DNA from: Glomus cerebriforme
Lineage: Eukaryota > Glomeromycota > Glomeromycetes > Glomerales > Glomeraceae
NCBI GenBank assembly: GCA_003550305.1
Contig: QKYT01000434.1
Location: 66,115 to 84,780 of the forward strand
Length of the DNA: 18,666 nt
Reading direction: 5' to 3'
Under the pieces are notes generated by a model. It made no database searches, had not been told where the DNA came from, and saw nothing but the letters and a program-made list of their open reading frames with translations. Made by a program: the position numbers and the translations under genes. Within the stretch, counting starts at the first letter, position 1, and each line of letters opens with the position of its first letter. Below, one piece after another: positions 1 to 9,009 of this stretch.

Positions 1-70
1 TAAAATAAATATTATCATACAGTACATCAAATGTAATTCAAAAGGTTATTTTAAAAAATAAAATACTTAC

Positions 71-713
71 CAGGTCACGATGAATAATATTTTTTCGATG
101 CATNCACGAAACTGCATCAGAAATTTGAATAGCAAATCGCAATTTTATATTCCAATCTAGTTTATTGAAATTATCTTTTAAATAATTATTCAATGTTCCG
201 CTATCCGCGTATTCAAGAATCAAAAAATAATTTGAATCCCTGATATTATCTCCATTGTCTAAATTAAATAAAAAAATTAATTTAACTATCCGTATATTTT
301 GTTTTTGAATATCATTTAATAAATTGTTATTTACTTTTTCTTTCAGTAATGCCAAAAAATTGAATGATATTTGCATGAAAATTAACTTCATGTAACAATT
401 TTAGCTAAATAATAAAAATATAAATACATATTTTTAATATTCATTTTTTTAAAGAAGAATAGACATAACATTATAATTTATATACCTCGTTAACAATTTC
501 TTTCGTAATATACTTATGAAAAGATTTTAATGCAACAATGGTATCTGAACTTTCCCAAGTAGTTCGATAAACACTACCAAATGATCCAAAACCTATATGT
601 TGAATATTTTTAAATTCATTATAATCATGGTAATTAATATATCCTTTAGCAATGCCTTCCTCAATCCATTGACCCCATGTATCAGTATTTTCATTATTGT
701 AATTGCTTGTCAT
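71..713 (-). CDS. Protein kinase (TKL-like), N-terminal part, three exons, cut by window edge
   Basis: Spliced model: exon 1 at 713-486, exon 2 at 404-335, exon 3 at 258-71. Introns are 405-485 and 259-334, both GT-AG, and the phases match. A third intron starts at 70 with GTAAGT and has no acceptor before the edge, so the C-lobe lies outside. The 162 visible residues hold a glycine loop IGFGSFGSVY (40-49), the ATP-binding lysine in IVALK (K63), a likely helix-C glutamate (E76), NIIQFFGIT (88-96), a hinge LILEYADSGTL (112-122) and IIHRDL (157-162). The two exon ORFs read in isolation hide exon 2, whose true frame gives LKLLHEVNFHANI. Kinases of this type are a large family in Rhizophagus; the substrate is unknown. 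Base 104 is N, in codon 151 (TGN), so Cys, Trp or a stop cannot be told apart. Start chosen: the only ATG ahead of the glycine loop in that frame. Confidence 0.88.
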
Positions 714-887
714 TTTTTTTTTAAAGTCTTTTGGAATTTAAAAGAAAATAAATTTATTACACTATAATATGTCGTAGCGTATTTATAATGCATTGTATGC
801 ATTGTATGTATGTATCACAACATGAAAGGAGCNTTTCACAAGTTACAGCATATATGATTTGCAATNAAANTACGCCTCATGAATGAA

Positions 888-895
888 TGACGTCA
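888..895. promoter_or_regulatory. CRE-type palindrome TGACGTCA
   Basis: A perfect TGACGTCA lies 175 bp upstream of the kinase ATG at 713. In fungi this octamer is the consensus site for CREB/ATF-type bZIP factors. A related TGACGTAA sits upstream of the RNase III-domain gene at 8990. That it acts on the kinase gene is inference from position only. Confidence 0.4.
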
Positions 896-1952
896 TATCA
901 ACCCTATCGAAATTGGCACGCAGCGGATCTACAAAGGTTATTAATTATCCTTCTTCCTTACTGTATATTAAAAAGAATAAGGATTAAATTGTATTAAATA
1001 CTGATTTCGATGCTTGATTTTTTGAATTTTATTTATTAACTGAATGATTTTCAAGAAAAATGAATCCTTAAAGAAATTATTTCAGTTGAAAACTTTCAAA
1101 ATAAAAATAACCAACACTTACAATTGTGACATCAAGAACGATAAAAAGAGGTTGAAGTTTCAACAACAGTTAATTGTTAACTAGTTAATAATTGTTTCAG
1201 TCAATAAATTATAAAGAATTGTAACTAGATAATAATTCTGGATATTATTAAGATTTTAAAAATAATAAAATATTTCGGATATGTTGTCTTTAGAAAATTT
1301 TTCTAAAAGTAAACCAAAAGAAAAACGTTATTAGCATTTCTACAAGTTAATTTATCCCCAGCTATTTACTCGTGAAAATAAAATTTTTTTTTTTAAATTA
1401 AATAGACTGGATTATACGATTATCCGTGAAACCAAGTTTGACGACTAATTACATCTAATCATATTTATATTGTCGAGGAGGAAGGAGATAAATTTTTACA
1501 GTAAAAAAATTGATTTCTATTATGATAAATAGAAAAAGTAAAATGGCAAAAAATGCTTTTTTTGTGATCAGGATATAAATAATAATCATAAGATTATTTA
1601 TTTTAAAAAATGATTTTATAACTTAAATTATCGATTCATTTCCTATAAATTTTGACTGTAAAACGTAAAAAAAGTTAAAAATACATCATATATACCGTAG
1701 TTAATTTTTTCATAATGATATAAATAGTAATTTAATACAATAATAATTTATTTAAATTCAAAAAATGGGAATTTTATATCAAAAAAAATTCTGCAATTGT
1801 GAAAAAGGTGTTACAAAGGTGTGAGAAGTTGAAATTCTGTGACATAAAAAAAATATATCATAAGAAACTAAAACTAATATTGCCATTTTATTAGGAAGTC
1901 AAATACCATTGGGATATCATTTCATCACGGCGGATTTATGAAATTTGTCTGT

Positions 1953-2021
1953 CAGTTCAATTGACTTCAAGAATATATAAAAAGCTCAGACAATTCAATT
2001 GACCTAATGTATATATAGAGC
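1953..2021 (+). repeat. Tandem imperfect repeat carrying TATA-like motifs
   Basis: Two copies, about 33 and 31 nt (1953-1985 and 1991-2021). Each begins with CARTTCAATTGAC, follows with a TATATA core (ATATATAAAA; TATATATAGAG) and ends in AGC. No downstream reading frame is visible on the plus strand, so it may be a local duplication or the edge of a decayed repeat rather than a promoter. Confidence 0.45.
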
Positions 2022-2799
2022 ATGTGATATTGATTAAGCTTTTTCATATGCAAATAAAGATTTATTCGTTAAAAATCATATCTGATATGCACATAAAATA
2101 TTTATGGATTAATTCACAAAAGTGCATAAAATGAACATTCACTTGAAGAAACATGTATGGTCGTCTTTTTACTATAATCGGTGTATTTTGAGTCTATGAC
2201 TATTTTTAAATCTCTTATTGTCGCAAAGAGAGCATAAAATATTATCGGGATTACTATCAGTCATTATTTAAACATATTCGCAGTATTAATACGACGCGCC
2301 CTTGATACTGGAAAAGTTGGTTAGATAGTGGGAAAATAGGTTAAACGAAAGATTTGAGGTTAAAAAAAATCTTTTGGGGATCGTTTTGTTGATTGTTTAA
2401 TAATTGAATACCCAAATTTGGTGGTAGTGACCAAATATTTGCATGTTAGAAAAGGTAAAAGTTCTTTGACATTATAATAATTATCACATGCAGTTAAAAC
2501 GTTATCAAGTTCAAGCAAAAAAAAAAAAAATAATAATTTTATTCAATCATAATAGAAAGTTCATCTTAGCTTGAAAAGTAAAAAAAAATAGACTTACAAT
2601 CAAAGGAAGAAAAAATTTACATATAGAGAAATGATAGTGAATATTTGCGGTTCTTAATAAATTAATTTTTTCCGAAAGGTTTAGTTCTTAAAAAATGAGA
2701 TTTGTTAAAATCTCTACATAACATAAATTTGAAAAATAAAATAAACCAAATTTACTATCTAAATACTCTGTTATAGTACTAAAAAATTGGTAATTTACG

Positions 2800-3012
2800 T
2801 CAAGGGAAGGAAGAACCATTAAACAATTGTTTTGCCAATGGATCTTCTATGTCCTGTGAAGACAACTGCGACATTCTACGCAAGGTGTCAGCCGATACCA
2901 AAGTGCGTTGCTGGACACTATTTCGTTGGTTTGGACCGTTTCGTCGTGGTCTGATGGGTTGGATCGATAAACGATATTCTCTTACTATCCGATGACGTAA
3001 AGAAACCACCAT
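2800..3012 (-). CDS. Small basic hypothetical protein (70 aa)
   Basis: Single open frame of 70 codons plus TGA. An in-frame TAA lies 9 nt upstream of the ATG, so this ATG is the start unless an upstream exon is spliced in. Its base composition is close to balanced while flanking DNA is mostly A/T, and codons use G and C freely; in this genome that argues for selection on a protein. The N-terminal half is rich in Arg (HRIVREYRLS, RPRRNGPNQR). The C-terminal half reads DTLRRMSQLSSQDIEDPLAK. No signal peptide or membrane segment is seen. Purine-rich DNA (A runs on the coding strand) lies just upstream. I do not recognise the family. It could also be the last exon of a longer gene, or part of a repeat. 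Confidence 0.55.
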   Translation of the reverse strand: MVVSLRHRIVREYRLSIQPIRPRRNGPNQRNSVQQRTLVSADTLRRMSQLSSQDIEDPLAKQLFNGSSFP

Positions 3013-4481
3013 AGTTGATTAGTTGATTGTTTTTGATGTTTATATATGTAATTTTTTTATTTTTATTTTCTTTTTTTTTATTTTTTATTTTTTTTATTTT
3101 TATTTTTTTCCTTTTGACAGAAATTTATTTTGAAAAAAAAGGGAGTTATTTATATTAGGCAGAAATGATGATGATTAATTCTCGGAATTGTCAGATTCCT
3201 CCTTCTTTTTTTTTTTTTGTATTCTTTCAAATAGAATGATTTATTTACAAATAAATAGGCACATGATATATTTTAATAACTAGTAATGTATTTATCAAAG
3301 TAATTTAGTCAATTTTTTTTTTATCAAAAAAAAAAAAGATCCCATTGCACAACATAAATTAAATTAATTAAATTCGATTTTTTTTTATTCATAAGTTCAA
3401 AATTACTTTAAAATAAAAACTCTGCATTTTTTGAATATTATTTTTCGTTAATTTTTTTTTCAAGAATAATTTTAATATAAATTTAATTTAATATAACGGT
3501 TTTATTTTAATTTAAGAAAAAAAAGTTATGTCGTACCTCATTATTATGATAATCTACCCCTTAAATAATAAATACAACCTGTCAAAATGTCAAAAACAAT
3601 CCCTCAGCCCAACAAAGTTAAACCAACCAAATTTCATGTTTTAAAGAATTTAAGAACGATTTTTTTTTTTGCTTCTAATTATTTATATTAAAATATCGTG
3701 TGCAAAAAAAAAAAAAAAAAAAAAAGATTCTGTCAAAAAAAATGTCAATTAGAAAGTTCTTTGCTTCTCATGCATAAACAGCTGTCAAAGAATGACATGT
3801 TGATCATTTATAAATTTAGGACGTCGTTATAAATGAACCAATATCTCTCGGCTATTTTATTAAGCATAAAATTACATAAAATTTGTTCTACCATATGACA
3901 AAAAAATTGACAGAAGATTAATTAATAGATTGTTGGAATTATCGATCTCAGCTTCATAGATTTCTATTTAGAAATAATGATATTATCTGTTATTCTGTAT
4001 TAGGTAGCAATATATATTTATTCAGTTTCTCGGTATTAAAGAGAAACCGATGAAATTGTTTGTGTAACAATAATTTCTAACCAAGCACGAAAGCTTTGAC
4101 CCGTAAATCTCCGCAAACCCTGACTAACTAATTTTGGACACCCATTGTCTCGTTTTCAGACACCAATATTAATTTTGATTAATAATCATCATAAAAATAT
4201 TTCGCAATAAACTGGTTCAAGTCTCTTTGCGTTCAAATTTATGCAAGGTACTATCATATGATTTCTTGCAGGTGATAGATAAGCTAGATAAGCAGAATCA
4301 ATGAAGCTTTTTAAAGCTAAGTCCCGAAATATTACATATATAATGCGTAATCACAGACTGGAATTATGTAGAAAAAGTTGTGGCTGGACCTTTTTCCTAC
4401 ATTAGTATTTCTTGGGATCTTCTTACCATATAAAGATATACCGAAAAAAGAAATTTTTTCTTTTTTTTTTTTTTGATAATT
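3013..4481. other. AT-rich intergenic stretch with long homopolymer runs
   Basis: Holds T-rich runs (3045-3110, 3200-3215) and an A run of about 22 at 3704-3725. A short plus-strand frame of 35 codons starts at 3587 (MSKTIPQPNKVKPTKF) but is too short and unsupported to call. A GTTTCTC/GAGAAAC hairpin sits near 4025-4048. No gene is seen. Confidence 0.55.
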
Positions 4482-4832
4482 ATGAATGAAAATTTGGTTG
4501 ATACACTTAAAAGTAAAGATATGACAATAGAAGCAAAAGCAGAAGTATCGAAATTTTTGTTACTTAAGAAGAAAAACGAACAAAATATACAATAAAGAAA
4601 AATGAAAATATCAAACACCTCGATGTAATAAAATAATAATCGAAGAAATATTAAATAGAATACAAAAGGTTGAAAAAAAATTATAAGAAATTTATTTTTC
4701 CGATGATAATTAAATCAAAAATCTCATCGATTGGAAAAGCTCAGATGTTAAAGAAATTGATATTAAGAGTTACGAAAGAGGTAAGAAATTCATAGTAATA
4801 ATTATGTCATTGAACGAGGCGTTAAAATATCG

Positions 4833-4841
4833 GTCGAAGGC
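4833..4841 (+). repeat. Left target-site duplication (9 bp)
   Basis: GTCGAAGGC here and GTCGAAGAC at 5359-5367 directly flank the element, differing at one base. Nine bases is the usual Mutator-type duplication length. Confidence 0.7.
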
Positions 4842-5358
4842 GCAAAATTTACCTTTTTGACTCTCCTCGTGTTATTTCTTGACTTGACAATCATGCATGA
4901 TAATGCATGCAGATTTCTTGACTAAAATTGTGATATATATGAAATGTGATAAAACCGTGCAATATATAAGTGGCTTGCATATAAAAAATTTTCTTACGTT
5001 TTATATTTTCAAACTTTATAAATTTATAATTAAACAAATCAACATTTTTCTAATTTATTTTGTGTTTTTTTTTGTTCAAAAGGTGATATATCCAACTCCA
5101 TTATTATTTTTGTTGTTATTATTAATCTTTATCATTTTTATTTGATCGGGAAATCTAATAAATTAATAATTGTTATAAATAAAATAAAAACCATAAATAT
5201 TACATTAATTAAAGTAGTTAAAAATCACACACGTCGCGTTATTTTTACGATGTTTTATCATGTTTTATCACATTTCATATATCACAAATCTGGTCAAGAA
5301 AAGTTAAATCTGCATGCAATATCATGCATGATTGTCAAGTCAAGAAAGTAAATTTTGC
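4842..5358. mobile_element. Non-autonomous Mutator-like MITE, 517 bp
   Basis: The ends are inverted: GCAAAATTTAC at 4842-4852 and its complement at 5348-5358. Further in, both arms carry TTTCTTGACTTGACAATCAT, then CATGCATGATA, TTGCATGCAGATTT or close variants, GTGATATAT, and GAAATGTGATAAAAC. The left arm spans about 4842-4955, the right 5262-5358; the left arm has about 22 extra bases after position 4852. Direct 9-bp repeats flank the ends. Long inverted arms with a 9-bp duplication are the known hallmark of Mutator-like elements. The interior is AT-rich; frames inside (4897-5145, 5142-5351) look like chance and show no transposase motif, so it would need an enzyme in trans. It sits inside the kinase relic, so it arrived after that gene existed. 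Confidence 0.8.
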
Positions 5359-5367
5359 GTCGAAGAC
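5359..5367 (+). repeat. Right target-site duplication (9 bp)
   Basis: GTCGAAGAC, partner of the copy at 4833-4841, with one G/A difference. Confidence 0.7.
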
Positions 5368-6066
5368 GCTAACAATATTATATTAGGATTAGCTGTTAGT
5401 GCATGTTCCATAGTAATATCAACATAAAAAAAATATCAGAAACGATTAAAAAAATATATATTGGTTTATTGAATTCCGGACAATCCTAATGATCGTGTAA
5501 TAATATGAATATTATCACAATAATACCAATGGTTTTTTTGGAATATCAAAAGGTTGGTTTAAGACTTTCTAAATAATTTATTTTTAAAAAAAAAATCTAT
5601 ATTTTAAATAAATAAATGATATTGATTATCTTATGATATTGGAATACGCGAATGAACGAATGAACGAAACTTAAAAAGATTATTTAGAAATTTAATTTAT
5701 TACAATGGAAAGATTCGATTCGAATGGCATTGGATATTACTCGTGGATTAAAATATTTACAGTTAAGGCATAATCTATAAAGACTTGGTAAATGAATAAT
5801 TTTTATTTTATAATATCTAATTATTTTTATAGCACTCGAAAAAAATACTGTATTAGTGAAGAATAGTAAATTAAAAATTGCAGATTTTAGATCATCTAAA
5901 AATTACCTAATCCACCTAACCCAAAGGCTAATGAATTGAATATACAGATATCTATAATCCATGTTTTGAATTAAAAAAGAAAAAAGAAAAATAACGATGG
6001 TATTCCTATGAATTACGCATCTTACGAGCTTGAAATAATTTATGAAAAAAAATATATATATATATT

Positions 6067-7040
6067 AATCATCATCATCATGCGTTTCTAAAAGAAAAAA
6101 AATAAATCAATTAATTAAATTAACTTTTTACCAACAAATTTAGTAATATAGTGCGCGAATTTGGTGTTATGTGATTTCACAGTAATCGTAAATGTCATAA
6201 ATGGTCGCGTTCACGTTTGAAACTTGCATAATATAGTTAACAATGCAATATATTTTGTACATTTTTTAATTAATCAAACCTAACCGGCTGAATAATAGAC
6301 TTTCACTATACGAATAATCTTCATTACTAATTTTAAATTGTAATTTTATCATTCGGATATACCAACATTTTTGATAATGATGTTGATACTTTCAAAGGTG
6401 TATTTTCACTAATTAAAATTTCTCCTGATGAAATTTCCCATAATAAGATTCGTATTATTTATTTCATAGGGAGTTGAGAATAATAGGGTTTTTCCCCGAA
6501 GGGAAAAAAAAATCATGATATTCCCCCCCAGAGCGTGTCACTCATTAAATTAACTCGTGTTGACTATTTTAATTATTTTATAGAAATCCTTTAAACAGTA
6601 CTTATAAAATTAGATTCCCGGCTATCTATATGAGACCGGGATATAAGATTCCCGGTCACTTGTTAATCACATGAAAAATTATGATAAAGGTAGTCATGAG
6701 TGACACTTAGTGCGACAGGGGATTACTATTTGATACTTTTATTAACTTTATTATACATAGATATACTTTTTAGTTTTACAAAATACATCAGTGATTAATA
6801 ATTTATTCCTTCTTTAACGGGAATAAATGGAAAATTGCACATATTATTCAAATGTTTTGAAAATTGATGGTGCCGATAACGTCATTGTCCCTATATAAAA
6901 GAATTATATTAATTTCTTTATAAACACACTTCTCTTAAACCTTATATAAACCAATCATCCAATTTTCTATGCTTAAAAAACATTTTTAATAAATAAGTGT
7001 AACGTGAAAAGATTGTTGCTATTAGAGTCGTTTGAGTCTG
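6067..7040. other. Intergenic stretch between kinase relic and RNase III gene
   Basis: Contains a GGGAAA-type hairpin near 6488-6510 (TTTTCCC, short loop, GGGAAAA) and the possible MITE at 6521-6723. One open stretch of 46 codons (6337-6477, plus strand) reads FDNDVDTFKGVFSLIKISPD; it has no start codon and I do not recognise it. The rest, including the 3' side of the RNase III gene, shows nothing clear. Confidence 0.5.
6521..6723. mobile_element. Possible Tc1/mariner-type MITE, about 203 bp
   Basis: The ends carry TTCCCC (left) and GGGGAT (right), then after a variable gap the inverted pair TGTCACTCAT (6537-6546) and ATGAGTGACA (6696-6705). TA dinucleotides flank both ends (6519-6520 and 6724-6725), as for Tc1/mariner target sites. 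The interior has AGATTCCCGG twice plus an inverted CCGGG. The arms match only in part, so the exact ends are uncertain. Confidence 0.45.
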
Positions 7041-8895
7041 CTAATCATTAACCACATTTTTGATCGGTATTTTCTCATTCGTATCATTAATCTGTTTTCC
7101 TACAAAATTCCCATTTCTCACTAATTGATCCATAGTTGGTCCAATAAGTTTTCTAATAAAATCAACAACTATTTCCCGTCCACTATCCATGATTATAGCT
7201 GCCAATAACGCAACAAAAATTTTAGCTACTTCTTTTATACTTAAGAAAGGTTTTCTAGCATATATCAAATCTTGTAATTTTAACATTTTAGCAAATTGAC
7301 AAAGACTATAATTACTACATAAATAAATATGAATTTTTTCAAGTAAATTAGGTGTTAATTGATCTTTAAATTTTTCATACGCCATTTGTGAAATTGTTGT
7401 GCTTAAAATACAATCTCCAAAAACTTCAAAGATTTCAAGACTTTCATCATCAACATAATTTTGTCGATTAGAGTGAACCGAATTGTGAGTAAGAGCTAAC
7501 TTCAAATAATCTTGATTTTTAAAGATAGGTATTTCAGGTATTTGAACTATCGGTGATTCAATACAATCATTCTGATTATCCAAATAGGCTTGTACAAAAA
7601 AAAAAAAAAAAAAGAGAGAAAACAAATATATTTAAAATAATTGTAAAAATAAAATAAAATAGAATAAAATATTGTTATTTATTACCGTATGAACCGCGAA
7701 GTCTTGATGTGGGGAATTTTTCGACTTTAACATATTTTTTAGAGCTATACATAACATCATCGAGCGTTTCTAATCGACGTTTAGCAGAATCCAACATAAA
7801 TTTTCTGAAATCATCCCGGTCGAACCAATTTATCATCATATTATCTTGATTTTGAACAGATTTCACTTTAGACTCCAGAGAATTCTTTTTGCTTTTCATA
7901 GTATCTTCAATTAATACAATTGGTACAACTTGCGATCTATCATCGTCTAAATCAATGGGAGATTCTGAAGTCCCGAATCGTGATTGTACCTTCCTATCTT
8001 TCTTTTTTTTCTTGGAGGAAATTTTATCAGTATTGATAATATTGGATTTTGAAATTCCAACGGGAACAAGCTCTCCTTGTGAACCTTTTCGACTTACTTT
8101 ATTAGAATTTTCTTGAGATGATTGACTCTCAGATCGTCGTTCGAACTGAAATTTATCAATTAAAGAAATCATAGCACTTCGCGCATCTTCAATAGCTTTA
8201 TGAAAAGATTCTATCGATTCCGAATTCGAATTTTGTTGTGAATTTGTATCAATAATTCTAGGATTAAAATTATCTTTTATTTTTGATGAAATCGAAGAAT
8301 ATGTCATGTTATCATCGTGCATATTATAATCTTTAGTTGAAGAAAATTCTGTTGAATCTATTTCAACGCATTCTTCTTCACATTTTTCATCATAAGACAT
8401 TTCTTCGGAAGCTTTCCTACTAACAGAATTTGTTGAAGAATTTACATTTGAATCATTATCTATTGACTCTGTGTCTGTATCCATTTCAATAAATTCATCA
8501 GATAAATAATCAGATGAAGTTGAATTTAACATAGCTGCTTTGTAAGCTTTATGTTTTTTTCGATAACTTTTACTAACAATATCAGAAGAAAGTTTTAATT
8601 TAAATTTTGGGCCTTTTCTTTGTGGAGGTTTTTTCTGTATTTCAAGTGGCTCCGGACAATCTTCATTTTCAATGATATATCTTGAAGTTGGTTTATCCAG
8701 AATAATTTCATCTTTATTATAACTTAATAAAGGTTTAGTTTGAGATTTTGTCAAACAATCTCTTGAAGTAGTATTTACAATAATATCATCATCTTTAGTT
8801 TTTTCATCGTTTATAACACATTCTTTGTAACAACATAAATTATGGACAATACCAGTCTTTTCATCGGTTATCACATTATGACTGTGGAACACCAT
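7041..8895 (-). CDS. RNase III-domain protein, two exons, probably catalytically inactive
   Basis: Exon 1 is 8895-7686 and exon 2 is 7588-7041. The intron (7589-7685) has GT-AG ends and a strong pyrimidine tract; the split codon restores frame and gives 585 residues. Residues 1-400 are mostly disordered, rich in Ser, Asn, Asp and Lys, with a KKKKK patch and two SUMO-interaction-like motifs (SPIDLDDD, VPIVLIED). Residues about 428-555 form an RNase III fold: LALTHNS (434-440), ESLEIFEVFGDCIL (452-465) with E455, E458 and D462 in the positions of E37, E40 and D44 of bacterial RNase III, then LEKIHIYLCSNYSL. At the second catalytic motif (normally DxFEA) it has KIFVA (526-530), so both acidic residues are gone. 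No double-stranded RNA-binding domain follows. It may bind RNA or act structurally, as mitoribosomal RNase III-fold proteins do; that role is inference. Start: first ATG, context AAAATGG. Confidence 0.85.
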
Positions 8896-8954
8896 TTTTT
8901 TATGTTTTGTAAAGAGGTTAAAAATTTATATTTCAAAACCGTTTATTGTTGCCG

Positions 8955-8963
8955 ATTTATATA
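8955..8963 (-). promoter_or_regulatory. TATA box of the RNase III-domain gene
   Basis: On the minus strand this reads TATATAAAT, 60-68 nt upstream of the ATG at 8895. bZIP-type motifs TGACGTAA (8990-8997) and TTACGTAA (9002-9009) lie just beyond. Function is inferred from position. Confidence 0.45.
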
Positions 8964-8989
8964 GAGTTCGTCATACATTAAATAAATAA

Positions 8990-9009
8990 TGACGTAATTG
9001 TTTACGTAA
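8990..9009. promoter_or_regulatory. Paired ACGTAA motifs upstream of the RNase III-domain gene
   Basis: TGACGTAA and the palindrome TTACGTAA are 4 nt apart, about 95-115 nt upstream of the start codon. Both resemble CRE/bZIP sites. Confidence 0.35.

Larger units (their letters stand above)
714..2799. other. AT-rich intergenic stretch, no gene recognised
   Basis: About 2.1 kb between the kinase start and the small GC-rich frame. I found no coding stretch, tRNA or kinase relic on either strand. It includes the kinase promoter side, three unresolved bases (833, 866, 870), a tandem GCATTGTAT pair near 790-808, a perfect palindrome TTAACTAGTTAA at 1177-1188 and a duplicated TATA-bearing unit at 1953-2021 (listed separately). 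Confidence 0.6.
4482..6066 (+). pseudogene. Decayed protein kinase gene, split by a MITE
   Basis: The plus strand holds broken pieces of a kinase in the right order. The first piece is an open start of 37 codons at 4482 (MNENLVDTLKSKDM). Next come IEEILNRIQKVEKKL and IDWKSSDVKEIDIKSYERG before the inserted element. After it come ILGLAVSACSIVIS (about 5373-5420), FFGISKG near 5533, DYLMILEYANE near 5627, MALDITRGLKYL near 5725, then a stop where HRDL should be. A GT-AG intron (5788-5832) follows, then HSK, LVKNSKLKIADF and NPCFELKK. The intron sits right after the HRDL position, as in the kinase at 71-713, which supports common descent. Several frameshifts and stops rule out a working product. 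DFG is changed to DFR. The N-terminal part before the kinase domain is not identified. Confidence 0.8.

Noticed and set aside
3587..3694. 35-codon plus-strand frame MSKTIPQPNKVKPTKF...
   Set aside because: Short, ends in a T-homopolymer-coded Phe run, with no family match; too weak to call.
4397..4618. 73-codon minus-strand frame rich in Phe, Ser and Lys
   Set aside because: It is the shadow of the plus-strand kinase relic and a T homopolymer; the plus strand reads protein-like there.
4897..5351. Two plus-strand frames of 82 and 69 codons
   Set aside because: They lie wholly inside the inverted-repeat MITE, are hydrophobic AT-codon strings and show no transposase motif.
7889..8116. 75-codon plus-strand frame
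   Set aside because: Antisense shadow of exon 1 of the RNase III-domain gene.
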